Shown here: positions 1 through 30,319 of the stretch, in pieces
How the letters are laid out: every line of letters starts with the position of its first letter
Numbering within the stretch: position 1 is the stretch's first letter
Source: Siniperca chuatsi
Taxonomy: Eukaryota > Chordata > Actinopteri > Centrarchiformes > Sinipercidae
Reading direction: 5' to 3'
Length of the DNA: 64,000 nucleotides
Assembly: GCF_020085105.1 (NCBI RefSeq)
Contig: NC_058062.1
Location: 6,923,945 to 6,987,944 of the forward strand
Notes under the pieces: generated by a model
What the model was told of the DNA's origin: nothing
What the model saw: the letters and a program-made list of their open reading frames with translations, nothing else
Databases searched by the model: none
Translations under genes and position numbers: made by a program

Positions 1-2480
1 GCAGTGTTCACTGATTCAACACTCCTCAAGCGGTAAAGCTGAAACAAATGAACCTAATTACCCTGCTAAGCTCAGCTGTGTGCAAACAAACGTGAAACAC
101 GGGCAAGCCAACACCTGTACTCATAGCCAGACAGTTGTTGCCTGTCAGTATTGAATAAGACAAGCACTGCAATGATATACTGTGAAGTAGGATAGTTTAC
201 AGAAGCCAAGACAAAGAGAAAGAACTAACAGCATGATATACAAAACATAAAAATACAAATGAATAAAAGTAATACAAATAAGTCAATATAAAAACTGGAC
301 TTTAAGCTAAAATGTAATAATAAAACTTCCAAAGAACAGGATTATCTATGCATGGCAGGCCTCTAGCACATCACACTGGAAATACTTAAAAGGCCATATA
401 TTCTCCAGTCTTAATAAAAGCAGGATTAGACCTGGCCTGGAGACCATACAGTGGGAAAAATCATGAGGAGATATTCGCTGAATTTGACAAAAAAAGATGT
501 GTATTGGATTCGAATTGCATACCCCAGCTTTAAGGAGACCTTTCAAAGGGGTTTTATACTTTCAGCAATGTTTTTTTCCCAGGTCCAATGTTCGTTGTAT
601 GTTTCCCTGGGTCATTATGTTGAAATCATCCACCTACAGCATATAGCCTACTGATGTTATACTCCTTGAAACCTGTGCCCTCAAATTTGCGAAGTAGAAC
701 TGTGAAGATAGCCCTTATTTATAGCCCTTTGACCTAGGACCCTGGGAACGGATGAGCCTGTCCTTAACTCTGGCTGACTGATACATTTGCAAATAACAGC
801 TTTTTGGAGCTGTAAGTGTGATACTGCTATATGCACAGTAGATGGTAGTGTGGCTCTGTCTCACAAGGCTCTGGCTTTTCGGTTGACTTTACAATGTTCA
901 CATTTGTTTTTTAACAGATATGTGAAATAATTAAGTCCCATTGTGTCTCCTCTCACTCTGCAGCAAATATAGCCTATTGCACAGTGTCTCTGTTTAATTT
1001 TAAATATAGGATTTAGTAGGGGAATGGTTGAGACTTCCCTCCTGGCTTGCCAAACGTTCTCATGTGAAGGAGCCCCAGTCAAAGATAGTACAAAGTAAAA
1101 CTTCTGTGATCAAAGGTTTTGTCTCAGGAACAGATGTCTGAGAAGACATTTTCATAATTGCTGCTGTAAATAAAGGTTAGTGGATTAAAGTAGTCATTCT
1201 TATACATTCCTCATTTAGTTAGTCTTTTTTAGGGTCCCATGGAATTCCTTAGACCCCAAAGTGGCTCCCACTCTTATGTCCAAGTGAAGCACAGCCATAC
1301 TCTCTGCCGCCCTGAGTCCTCGCAGTTCTCTGTGCAGTTTTTGTTACTCAGCTGTACCACTGCTGAATGCTTAATTGACTGCATCAGCACTGTGTGATCA
1401 ACAGCCATTCTATGTTTATCAGGGACAGTGGAGATGTTGATGATGATGTTTGAATTCAGATTAACAGTAGAAAGGCCAATCCGTACTGCACTGATGTCTG
1501 TTTTGATGTCGGCCTTCCTATTTTTTGGGAGGAGAGACAGGACGACCACATATTTGGCCCTTGATGCTGCACTCCTCCTGCTGCTCTCCCCTCCATCTCT
1601 CGCTCCCTGTTAGTCTCAAAGGGGGGTAGATGAAATATTCAGAGGGGGCTGTCAGTGCACAATGTGCCTCCATTAGCGGGATGTGTTGCAGGATGGCTGC
1701 TGGAAGACTTAACTCAAGGCAGGTCACAGCAGGGAGAGCAACACATAAGCACTGCAGGTCTCTAGTTTCAATGTTCGACTGATCTTCATTTATGGTTCCT
1801 AATAAGAAGCCAATCGATATGCTGGCACACTGTCTTTTAGACATTCAATTAAATTCATACATCACACCGGTCGTGTTTATCTAAATCACTACACTATTAA
1901 CTTGTGTTACCAGTGTAGATCTACACAAATGTGGTTATATTGATCAGGTTTTGGAGTATTTTACCATTTTGTAACATTCTTATATGGATATTTACAGTGT
2001 TGTTATGATGATTGGCTGGTCATTTTGGTCAATACAATATATCAATATTTTTCATTTCACTGAAGTAAAGCCACGTGTCTGGTTTTCAGTGATGGAAATG
2101 CAAATATTAATATTAACTTGATCAGTTCAGTATTGGTTAGCAAGTGTCACTCAAACATATAATAAATGATCAAAATTATAATCATTTTGATATTAGGGTT
2201 AGGGTTAGGGTTAGGGTAAATGTAGCCTAATAGTTCTTATTTTAAGTTTAGGCTATTTTTATGGCATTTGGCTTTATTTTTTTATTTCACAGCAGAGTAT
2301 GATAAGGACTTGTCTGCAAGTGTAACAGCAAAATTACAGTAAAATATGAATGACAGAAATATCCTAAACTGTTTGAGTCGGTTACCACAGAAACAGAGTA
2401 TATGTAAGGAACATTAGGCATAGGCGTCAGATGTATTTGTAAGGATGTTTTCGCGTTCAGCCGCGATGTCTCTCCTCGGT
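1..2480. other. Gene-poor stretch upstream of adam11
   Basis: I find no exon or conserved protein here. Open frames on both strands are under about 110 codons, overlap each other and resemble no family I know. The DNA is AT-rich and holds a short telomere-like repeat near 2193. It could be distal upstream sequence of adam11 or an intron of a gene outside the window. Confidence 0.6.
2193..2216 (+). repeat. Interstitial telomeric repeat (TTAGGG)4
   Basis: Four perfect tandem TTAGGG units lie in AT-rich DNA about 1 kb upstream of adam11. Short arrays like this are usually left by telomerase-mediated double-strand-break repair or by chance expansion. The array is far too short to be a chromosome end. 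Confidence 0.9.
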
Positions 2481-3199
2481 CCGGACACACCTTCATCCTC
2501 TGCAGACCTGTAAGTTACATAACACGGCCTTCCGAGATGCTCCACCATTCATACACGTAGGCTACATTGAAAAAACGAATGCACTGTTTATCACTAAACC
2601 TCTTTTAGGGCCTTTCTTCGGCCGTGCGCCTCAGCTGTCGCATCTTCTCCCCTGCGCAGAGCTGCATGGCAACGGGAGGAGGAGGCTGCTCGGGATAAGG
2701 GAGGGTACCACGGTCCCACGTGTCCTCCTCACCACAAACCCAACGCATTTCTGTTCGCTTTCCCATCCCTTCGTTTCCGCATACCGCAGATTCGCATATA
2801 GGCTACACACACATACAACATCATCCATACACCCATACACACCCGCGCAGCCTTGCGGCGCTGTGCATCCGCGCTGCGCACTCTCCCGTCCCTCACTTTA
2901 TTTCCTCACTTATCAATCTCTAGGCCTGTATTGATAATCTCCGCCATAGGCCTAGGTTGCGATTATTCATCATTCTGATATGCAAATTCAAATTCTCAAT
3001 AGCGGTGTTGACCGGAGCTGAGAGGGCGAGAGAGAGAGGGAGAGATGAGAGGACGCGCATCATCAGATGTTTAGCAGATTCACTTTCGGTCTTCGCCATC
3101 ATTTCTGCAGTGCGGTTTTTGGTCTTTTTCCTCCCCTCCGCCGGGTTCGTGACATTTTGCGACTCTCGATGTTGTAATCCGGGGGAATATGTGAAGATC
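2481..3199 (+). promoter_or_regulatory. adam11: Candidate adam11 promoter and 5' UTR
   Basis: Base composition turns GC- and CpG-richer here, for example at 2610-2720 and 2840-2900, compared with the AT-rich DNA before it. The stretch ends at the first coding exon of adam11. No TATA box is obvious, so the call rests on position and composition only. The frame is open upstream of the chosen ATG, including a Met codon at 2957, so the exact start of translation and transcription is inferred. Confidence 0.4.
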
Positions 3200-20408
<17,209 letters not shown>

Positions 20409-22345
20409 GTCTGTCTGTCTTTTTGTCTCTGTCCTGTCTTCCTTCTTGTACTGTGTCGTTTCCACATTGGAGAAGAGGGGAACAAAAAAGTCTTCCACTC
20501 CTGTCCCAAAATCTCTCCAAATCTCTTCCAATTATCGTTTCCTCCACGCTCCCGTCTGCCCCTTTTGTCTGTCCTTTTGCCTGACTCCGTCCTCCTCTGG
20601 GCTTGTGGAGCTCCTCTCACCATACCAGCCAATTCATACTTGTGTGGCTGCTGCCAGGAAGCCGCTGAGGATTGTGTCCGGGCCACCCCTAGAGCAAGCA
20701 GGTGGCTCTCCCTGTGGGTGACACCAGGGTCTTCCTCCAGTCCGGCGGCTCTAAGAATGTGCTTCAGTGTCTATGTACCTCCTTTTCTCACATCTTGGAC
20801 AGTCTGATAAAGAACATATCAACGGTGGACCAATTTAATGAGACATGTCTTTCCAATGCCTGCCTGCCTGCCTGCACACAAATAGAGCTGGCCACCAACT
20901 CCACAGTTAAATGTTGGACTAGCACACAGACTGGCCAGCTAATAGACTGAAATAATGTAACAAGAGCTGAATAGTTGCCTTTTTTCTTAAAGGAGAAGGA
21001 CCTGAGGCACAGTTCCTCCAAAGCCAGGACTTGACTAGGTGCATCTCAAAGTGGACAGTTACCTGTTTTAATCTACAAAGTTTGGAAACATGGATATAAC
21101 TGAAAAGAAATCGTAAGTTGGACTGTTGTCAGCATGTTTTCCAAAGAGAGACTGAGGAGGGACTAATGATCATATAAAATGATGGGTCAAAAACCAATCA
21201 ACCTTTAGCCAGAGCCCAGACTGATAACTGAGTGTATGTTCATTGTTATTTGTTCTTTTAACTTGAGGCATCTTGTCTGCCCCCCACAAGTTTTCAGGTA
21301 CAAAAAGGGAAACTAGGTGGAATGGTTTTGGGATCATTTTAAACCACTGAACTTTGAAGCAGCAGAGACCGTAACTTAGTGTTTTCAACCACAGACCGAC
21401 CAACATACATTCCACAATATCTGTCTGTGTGCGTGCGCACTACTTTCAGGCCCAAAGTTTGTACGCTTAGGAGGTTTAATCTCTATGTCTGTTCATGAGT
21501 GAATGTACGGATGTAAGAGATTTTTAAAGAAAGGAAGAATGTATGTGTGTTTACATTAGTGTTAGGGGCAGTTGTGTCCATGTACACCTTAATACTCCTC
21601 CTATCACAGGATAGATAGGCAGGTTTTTACCTCTAGAATATCATCTCTTTCTACAAACTGTTGTACGCTGCAGCCATGGCACCATAAAGGCAGCACATTA
21701 ATAAAGAATTCAGCCGTTTTTGTCATGTATCTACAGAAAATGAGCACTAGCCAACTGTATGCACACCTATTTGTAAATATGTGCAAGATGAATGTTAAAT
21801 GCACTGTATGAAGATTTATTTAAAAGCTATGTTAACACGACCTGCATCTGCAAATCTCTCCTTTAGTCAACGCTGTCCATGCATCTTTAAATGTGGCGTA
21901 ACAGCTAAGCTAGCTGTCTCGCATCTCTCTTATCATTCCAGCTGTCACTTAAATGTCATGAATCTTTTGTACATTTGTTGATAGCCCTGAGCCCTGGATG
22001 AACGCCCAGGGGCTTTGTAATGATCCCCACTGTAAATGAGATTAAAGAGATCTAGTCTGGGGTCCAGCAGGCAGCTTGTCTGAGACTGTACGCGTGTATG
22101 AGGTCAGTTTGGTTCATTTGAGCTTTGCACTATGGCAGATGCACTATTGTTATTATTACAATATGTACAGAGTTGGTATCAAATACAGTCTGATTTTGAA
22201 GTTTAGGAGAAAAAAGAGAAAATAAGATGCATCGTATCCAATATTTTTAGACACTATCTTTTTGAATTGAGACAAAAAAGAAAGAAATTAACTAAGGTTT
22301 GTAGTTGAATTGAAATGGAAATAAAATAAAATACTAAAACATGAA
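20409..22345 (+). terminator. adam11: adam11 3' UTR and candidate poly(A) signals
   Basis: Exon-free sequence follows the stop at 20406-20408. Candidate signals are ATTAAA near 22040 and AATAAA at 22319-22324, within a run of overlapping ATAAA units. The true cleavage site is not shown by sequence alone. Confidence 0.4.
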
Positions 22346-22591
22346 ACCACACCTCCTCCTCTCACAACTCGCCAGCTTCCTGTTTTAGTATTTCTTTTTT
22401 ATGGTTTTAAAAGATGGTTTGACCTGGGAGTTTTATCCTTTGTTTTTCTGCTACTGAAAGCCATTTTTTTAAATCATAATCATCTTTATGTTAAACAACA
22501 GTAGGAATGGGACATTAAGGGCAAAATAGTGTAAAACTATACATCAATATTGTTTCTTTGAATTATGTATCACTAGAGGTACTACAATCTG

Positions 22592-22930
22592 AGGCTGCAA
22601 CTGCCGATTATTTTTTAGTATCAATTAATGTATCAGTTATTTTTTCATATTAGTGGTTTAGTCTATAAAATCAAATAATAGCAAAAATCACCATTACAGT
22701 TTCCCAGAGCCCACATTGATGTCTTCAGATTACTTGTTTTGACTGACCATCAGTCTAAATCCTGGGATTATTCAATTTACAGTATAAAACAGAAAAAAGC
22801 AGCAAGTCCTCACATTTGAGAAGCTGGAACCTCTTAACTTTTTGACATTTTTTTCATTATAAATTACTTAAATGATTAATTTATTATCAAAATTGTGATC
22901 AACTAATCATCAATCAAATTGGTTGTTGCA
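22592..22930 (-). mobile_element. Dispersed teleost repeat, copy 1 (reverse orientation)
   Basis: This copy runs from GAGGCTGCAACTG to GGTTGTTGCACC and contains CACATTTGAGAAGCTGGAACC, the complement of a block seen in copies near 54727 and 59859. The short TGCAAC/GTTGCA ends suggest a non-autonomous hAT-like element. It separates the adam11 and p3h4 3' ends. Confidence 0.6.
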
Positions 22931-23265
22931 CCTTCTGCATTTTTGATGATCTTATTGGTATTAAGTGACAAAAACAAAAAAAGTATATTAAAATATTACT
23001 TTAATTATGAGAAAATTATAACAACCCAATTGGTGGTTGACAAATCGTTCAGCATCAGGAAAGCTACATGTCACCTTCCTTATACCATGACACAGAGTCA
23101 TTCAGCTTTCATTAAATTAAAACTGTAGAAAAGTCATTAACAAGTATTGGCATGCAGGCCAATGACTGATTATAAAAATAACAGTTTTAAAAGGCTGATG
23201 ACAGCCAAGACAGAATATGTCAATCTCTCTTCTTGATCAACATGACGGATAAGTTTGTTTGTCCG

Positions 23266-23271
23266 TTTATT
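23266..23271 (-). terminator. p3h4: Candidate p3h4 poly(A) signal
   Basis: TTTATT on the plus strand reads AATAAA on the minus strand, about 155 bases after the p3h4 stop codon. The motif is common by chance, so this is a positional guess. Confidence 0.35.
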
Positions 23272-23424
23272 CTTCAGGTGGGTGAAAGTACACAGCTGTG
23301 CGAGAGTTGTGCTTTTTCTGTAGGTGTCTGTCTGTAGGGAGGTCAACATCCTTTGGTATGCTGTCATGAGAGGTGGGACAGAGCTGGATGAGGAAGCGTT
23401 CTGCACAGGAGATGAGGACAGATG

Positions 23425-26400
23425 TCAGTCTGCGACCTCTCCGGTGTCCCACTTAGTTTTGGGTTCTTGCCACCACTCAGCCAGGAAGGACTCCTCGTAG
23501 TCTCCCATACCCTCAAACTCAGTGTCAAGATGCTCTGAGGAAGAGGTGGCCATTTCTTCTGGATTTACCACATCCTTAAAAAGGTAACACAAAACACTCA
23601 CAGTCAACAGCAAGCAAGCATTTTACTATCTTATTTCCATTCTATCTGGCAAAACTGATACTTTTTCCTTCATATCTCTATAAATCCGTCACTTGTGCAC
23701 CATGTAATTCAGCCTAAACTCTCTCACAGTCCTCCCCACCTCAGGTCCAGGCAGTGTGTAGAGATGGGAGGGGCTGACCTGAGTTAAATGGATGTGGCAC
23801 AGCCTCAGTGGCCGACACCTCCCAGCCACATACCACACACTGCTGGCAGAAAACACAGCCCCCCTCCTGCTTTCTCTTCCGCAGCCTTCATCCCCTCTTT
23901 CTCTCCCTTTCATCCTCTGAGACCTTTTTCTTGTGCTTCTATTTCCATAACTTCAACAGCAGCTTGCACTTCGTCTGCTAGTTTACTCCTCCAAAGTAAA
24001 AGTTTATATCCCCAAACATGTTTTAGAATATTTTGATAAAACTTAAAAGCTACTACATTGGAAAACAAGGACACAAACTCCAACTAGATCAGCCAATTTA
24101 GTTGTTGTTGAGCCAAGTTAAAGTATCAGTTCACAAAAACATTTTCATACTAGTCGTGCAGACAGTTTGGGTTTTATCTGCTGAGGTTTTGAGATATCTG
24201 TTTCTGAAACCTGAGCACACAATGAAGGTTGAAGGAATTTTGTTTGTGCAGTTCAAAAAAGATTGATGTCTGAAAACTTCATCAGATAAAATCAGCATAT
24301 CTAAATACCACTACTCTGAGTGAGTAAAATAACGTCTGTAATTTGGGTGAACTGGTCCTTTAATCTGTCTAGAATGTGTCATTTTTCTGACAGATTATAG
24401 CAATGATGTTATAATCTATTGTTTCTTTAAGGAAATTTCTATGTGTATAGACGGTCATGGTTGTGGTTAGCTATAGAGCAGAACTCATATTCTGCAGATT
24501 CAGTATCTGCTGACACTTCAGTAGAGTGGCTGCACTAACTTTAAGCGAGACTGTATAACTCCTTTACAAATGAAAAGCTTAAATCATAAGAAATAAAACA
24601 CACCCTTGGAGAACTTGTTTCAATACAGCCAATCAAATGCCAGCTGCTGTCAGTTAAACACACGTCTTGCTCCTCCAGTGGCATTTCCAGCATTTCTGAT
24701 ATTTTCCCAAAGACCTTTTTGTGTTCCTTTTAATAATAAAAACTATTAAAAATAAATTTTAAAAAACACATTATTTTTGTTTGCAAAAAGGGGACAACTA
24801 AACGTGACTTCAGTTGGACTTTAAGTATTGCCACCATCTCTGCCTTGCAACAACAGCAGCAACATACCTCATCGTCTGTTTGCAGGTAGTTCAGGGCGAA
24901 CTCCAGCATCTCTTTCTGCTTGGTTGTCTCGTTAAAATACCTCAGGGCCTCCTGAAAAACAAAAGTGACATCAGCCTTTGCGCTGACCTGAGCAGCAGGA
25001 AAGAACAAACCAACTTCTAACTGTTTTATAGCTCTGTGCAAGGCAACTCATTTGGCCTGTTGTCCTTTTGTTTATTGCTTTTTTGACTCTCCGTATGGAA
25101 GCCTTAAAGTATTTACAGCATTACCAAACTTATTTGAAAACGGGCCTGCTTCAGAAGGCAAAGACGTTTATGGGCCAGTCCAGCTCCATACAGAGCAGCT
25201 GCTGCCAACTCGACACCAAGCAAAAAAAAAAAATGGGGAAACAAGTCTGTCTTTACGGGATTATATGGGTTTCTAATTACCACCCTGAGATTGTGTTAAT
25301 GTTCACGCCAAGACCGCTTTATGCTATAGCTTCCCTGCTTTGGTTTAGTACAGCCACTGTGAACTTTGCTAATACTTTCTGCTGCCTCTAAACAATCCAA
25401 ACTACATCAGTTGAGCCACTGGTTCAACCAACAAAGTCCTGAAAGTACCAAAAGAGAATAGTAAAGAAGTCTTTATTTCGCTCACAGGCCGAGGCTGAAA
25501 GTCACTTTCCTCCAGTCCCCACTGCTCCCGGTAGAAGCGATAGTACGCTACATTTTGCTGCATCACCTGGTCTTTACGGTCAAACAGCATGTAACTGGCT
25601 GCACACGGAGCAGCGTTCTTTACATCATTCACTGCAAAAGGATCGCAAAATAATACATGTTAAAAGCAGTGTTACAGATTTCTGTCAAAAGCCTGAATCC
25701 AGAGCAACAATGTCTTCTTACATTTATAATAGGAAAACTGCAGGTAATGATACATGGTGGCTACAAACTTCTCCACAAAGAAGCCTCCAACGCTGGGTGT
25801 CAGGTGCTCTTCACATTTTACCTTACATTTCAGCACATCAGTGTAGAGATCTGAGGGAAGCAGGAAGGAGAAAGCAAGCAAAAAACAAACATTATTTTAT
25901 TGTCTAAAACGTACTGAAATGAAACTGCTCTTAAATTGCTCACTTCCTACCTGCAAGCGTGGGATAGAAATCTTTGAACTCTAAGATCTCATATGAGCCC
26001 TCACAGCCTGCTAAGCAGCCACTGTATATTTCAAAGTACTGTGTGATGGCCTGTTCCATGTTTCGGGCACTGCTGCTGAAGTCTCCGTTGTTGTAAAGCA
26101 TGACACTCTTCAGGAAAACACTCTGGATGACAAAGACAATGCATTTATAAAGTTTCAATAGTTTAGCATGCGTTCAATTTGCACACCGGATAAGGACGAC
26201 AATGTTAATCTACGAACTTCATACGGCTGCTCCTCGTGGTCGTTAAGATATTCTTCCACATCAAACAGCGTCTTGTAGTAGTTCATGTTCTTGGTCAAAT
26301 AGGGATCAGTTGGGTTCTTCTTCAGGAAGGTGTGAGCCGCTGCCACAGCCTTCTCCAAGTTGTTAAGCTGAGGAAGAATACATAGCTTTACATTGGATGT

Positions 26401-28013
26401 CACAGTTTGATACACCCCCTCTCTCACTGGCATGAAGGGCTTTTGACAACAGTAGCTCCTGTCATTACCACTGTTCACTGCATAACGTGACCCCTGACCC
26501 CTGTGCTCCAACAGCTACTAACAGATGTGGATCAGTGATGTCAGAACACAGATTCTTGTTGAGTCAATGGATGGGGGAAAAAACTATTGAGAGATAATGG
26601 CAGGTGTATGAAGAAAAAGATTAACTGAATGTAGTAAACACACTCAACTACCCAGTTCGGCTGATAATTGCATTTATTCATGGTCCAATGTCATAAGAGC
26701 AATACAATAAGTAATATTAAAGTCATGTATAAGTCCTGTAAGCCTGTTTAAAAGCATGTTTGTTCATAGTGGTTTGATCACCAGATGGAGACCTTTGATT
26801 CACCCCTCACTTGAGCAGACTAGTTAGACCAGACAAAACTATAAACTGCTCCACTTTAAAGGTTTTCAGACGTTTTGATATGGTGTGTGTCAATAACACC
26901 TCTAGCTTCTGAAGGATCACAGCAGTCAGAGCTAAAGGGTTTCTTCATTACACCAATAGAATAAATGTTGTCTACAGTAGCATGGAGATCACCTGGAGAT
27001 CATTACACACTTTATGAAACTCAAAAAGATCAGTATTTTTGCCTTGTAAGCAAACCTAGTCCTCATCAGCCGGTCTGACAGAGAAGAATGAGGGGTTTGT
27101 TTCAGGAGAACACTGGAAGAGACGTGGCACATGCTCAACTCCTGCTTGGTCGGCAGGAGGGCGCAACAAAGCAGCAGGGAAATTATTCTGCACATCTCGC
27201 TGCCTAGAAATTTCCTCTCGATGAGTCAAACCGAGTCAATCTGCCTCGAGGAACCGACTGCAGATACTTTTGTTGAGTGATTGAGCCCGTTACGCACAGT
27301 TATATGGTAATGCTAAATCTACATATAAGTAGGTTCCTGACTATATAACGGACAACTCGCAGTTATGTGTCCTGCAATAACTTTATTATTTCTGTAACAT
27401 CCACTTTGCGGACTTTGAGTGTGTCGTGAGTTTAGAGTCATATTGTCGCATTAAAGTATTTGGCGTAACTTAAGAATTTAGTGGTAAAGGCCTTCTTTTA
27501 TTTTGCGCTCCAGTCTTTGGCACAACACTCGACACATCAAGCCTTTGGTCTCACCTGGTAGTATGCATACTGTATGTACCGATACGGTATCCTTTTCTCG
27601 AAAGTTTCCAGCACATCCCTCCGAGGGTATGCGAGGGTAAACACTGGAAAATCCGCCTTGCACTTTTTTAAGCACGCAGCCCTCAGCAGGATGTGGCGCA
27701 CGACGCGGAGGCTGCTGTCGGCGAACAGGGTGTCGTTGTCCCGGCTGACGGAGCTGCAGTTGCGGCTACAGAAAGCCTCGCTGTCCCGCAGCAGCCGGTG
27801 GAGTCGCAGGCTGAGCTCCAGGTACTTGATGCTCTCTGCCCAGTTCTGCGCCGCGTACTGCTCCAGCGCGAAGCCGTACGCAGAGTCCAGCGGCATGAGG
27901 TCCTTCTGAGGGAAACTTCTAAAGCTGTACTGCTCATACTGAGCCTCCACCAGGGCCGGGAGGAGAAAGGCCAGACACAAGCTTTTCAGGAGCATCATCA
28001 CCTCCACCGGCAC
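23425..28013 (-). CDS. p3h4: Prolyl 3-hydroxylase family member 4 (SC65), non-catalytic
   Basis: ER protein of the leprecan family that works with lysyl hydroxylase 1, P3H3 and cyclophilin B on procollagen. It has no 2-oxoglutarate dioxygenase domain. Coding exons in transcript order: 28013-27555, 26367-26218, 26122-25951, 25850-25722, 25631-25486, 24951-24868, 23574-23425. All junction phases fit and give 429 residues (human 437). Signal peptide to about residue 24 (ends LVEA), then [11 protein letters not shown] as in other SC65 proteins. CxxxC pairs occur at residues 82-86 (CSRNC) and 114-118 (CLKKC), then CLAGC and CKVKC, as in the family's TPR-like region. [14 protein letters not shown] and the acidic end [15 protein letters not shown] are diagnostic. 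No KDEL-type tail is present, as in human SC65. The exon 2 donor (GTTCGT) is weak but required by frame. The first of several Met codons was chosen; Met6 or Met7 are alternatives. Confidence 0.93.
24118..24363. mobile_element. TTAA-flanked MITE in the last p3h4 intron
   Basis: TTAA at 24118-24121 and 24360-24363 brackets about 240 bases. The ends are inverted repeats: TTAAAGTATCAGTTCAC at left matches the complement of GTGAACTGGTCCTTTAA at right. There is no coding capacity. The TTAA target and the ends suggest a piggyBac-type non-autonomous element, like the larger one in adam11. Confidence 0.7.
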
Positions 28014-30319
28014 CAGCAGGAGACTGTTCTTGTTTTGAATGGATCAAGAAACTTCCTCTTTCTTTACCAGAGTTTGCTCATGTCTGTCTGCACGTAGGCT
28101 GTGAACGCCGCGTTGAACCAGATGCTGAAAACAAGAGCTTCTGGTCAGACCTTTCAAAATAAAAGCCCCACTGATTTGCGCGATGGCTCTACTGGTAGCC
28201 TATTTTTGAATGTTTGGCCCATTTACTCCACTCATGTGTTTTTTTCCTTCTCTCCATTATTTTCCACATGATATTACAATAAAATTCAAACACTCACTTG
28301 AGATGCGTTACAGGGAACATTATGTCTGCATTTATTATTGTCAAAGTAATTGTTTTGAGCTACATTACAGACTTCTAAAATCACGTGGTGCACTGCAGGC
28401 ATATTTGACTAAAAACAAACTATTGTGTTAACTGTTCTGAATTACCTCAAGCAAGACTGTAGTTTTATCCCAATATGAAAAAATACGGGGCTTTCATGTA
28501 TGCAAATAGTAGCCCAAATGGTAAAAAATAAAAAAAGCCAAACATTTGCATGTTCCAGGTTCAAAAATGCCAAAATCAGCGTGTTTTTCTTGTTTATTAT
28601 AATTATGGAATTCATTTTTTGTGGCTGCAGATAAGAATAATAAAACGACTGGCTCTGGAAAAACAGAGCATTTTTCACTTAACAAAAAAAATCAAAAATA
28701 GAGGACGATTAATCAACTGTGCAAGTTAACTGGTATCTGAAGCCCCATAGCTGACAAATGCAACTCTTGACAATTACCTTGAAGAAAAAAGTCCATACTT
28801 CCGGTATAAATGGTGATAACTCTGGCTTGCTTGACACAGTCGTCAAAGTCTGAGTTTGGACCTCAGGAAAGACGAGACGGTCCAACTTTCCTCAGTGTTT
28901 TCCCAACAGACCCATTAACCAAAATGTAACATATTAACAGGGATCTTATTGTTTTTATTTTTTAATAATTTGATCCATTTTACTTCCAGCTCTCAAACTG
29001 TAGGCTGATAATGTATTCATAAAATATATTTTCTGAATAGTTGTCTTGGTTAGAATTTGAACCTACATTCCAAGCAAAGCGACAAGCTGAGACATGGGGT
29101 GGTGAGCTTTAAATCCATTTGCATAGCTGTCTGCAATATCTGTAACCTTTTCATAATGTCAGACGCCCCGCAGGCTCTTTTGGTAGATGTCTGAGCATGA
29201 TGATTATTAGGACCCAGAGCTTTTGTCTCAGGCAGACAGATGTGTCCGCAAAGCAATTCTGTGTGTAACAACTGTTTAAAATGTAGAAAATAAAAACACA
29301 GGCAAAGAATAACTTCAGACTATGGGGAGGCACATTATAATTTTCGGCTCATCTCATACGTGAGTGAAATCATGGGCCAGCCCTCCGAGCCAGGCATAAC
29401 ACGTTTGCAGAATTCCATTAAAAAGTGGGTGGGGGCCCAGGGGCCACTCCTCCTGCTGCTCTCCAGAGTACATGACCCGAAACATGCGTTAAGCAAGACA
29501 AGGAGAGACGGAGCAAGGCCGGAAGTTTGTTGATTTCCCATTCAGAATGAAAGCACAAAGTAAATGCTCCTAAAAATTACTCAGTTGTCAGCCTATGCCA
29601 TACTCTAATTCAAGACACTGTAACTTTAAGACCAAAAATTGTCTCATTAACTAGAACAGAGTGTTAAATCTTGTTTTAGAAGTCTGACACTAAATCGGAT
29701 CTTCCCATCCTCTCTACTTTTAACAATCACATCTGCATCACATATGCAACTTTAAAATCAAGTGATCTCTTTTTTATTTACCCTCAAGTAGCGTTTAGTT
29801 TGTTAAAATCAACATGTTGTGCACTGTCTGACAGTATCATATATATTCTACATCACCTGGCTCTTCATTGAAGCTACGGTTACACCGAACAACTATTCAA
29901 ACTGAAGACTCCATGTTTTTGATTCAGTCTGACATATTTGGTATCTTGTGGGTTTAAATAAAGCTTGGCTGCACAGCACGAGTTTCTACTGACAGTGGGG
30001 TTGAAGAGGTTTTAGCAGATGTTTAAGTATAAAGTATTTCTGATTCTGATTTCCCTCAGTGGGTTGATAACATTTTGTCCTCCGGTGGACGAAGATCGTC
30101 AGTTTCTTCATACACCATGTACTTCCAGAAGGCATTTATTTTGTAATCTTAACCGGAAGTAGCCTATCTCATTCCAGCAGTCTTGACACCGCTCCACTGT
30201 CCCAAGCTTCTTGCGGTGCTTCTCTTACTCTTACTCTCTTACTTCAACCACATCACCCCGCTGGCTGACGGACTTTCTCTGCTCTGCGAGTTTCCGCAGT
30301 TATTGGCACAACTTTCCAA
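28014..30319. promoter_or_regulatory. Divergent p3h4/fkbp10 intergenic region
   Basis: These 2.3 kb hold the 5' ends of both collagen-processing genes, transcribed away from each other. No exon is evident. Sequence close to either start (28014-28140 and 30130-30319) is the best place for promoter elements. I could not single out a shared site by eye. Confidence 0.5.

Noticed and set aside
1518-1844. Minus-strand open frame upstream of adam11
   Set aside because: No known motif, no neighbouring exons with fitting phase.
2193-2216. A chromosome end
   Set aside because: Only four units, with unique sequence on both sides.
2957-3199. In-frame upstream extension of adam11 from a Met at 2957
   Set aside because: The extension is rich in Arg and Cys and would bury the signal peptide that starts at the Met at 3200. 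It is more likely 5' UTR.
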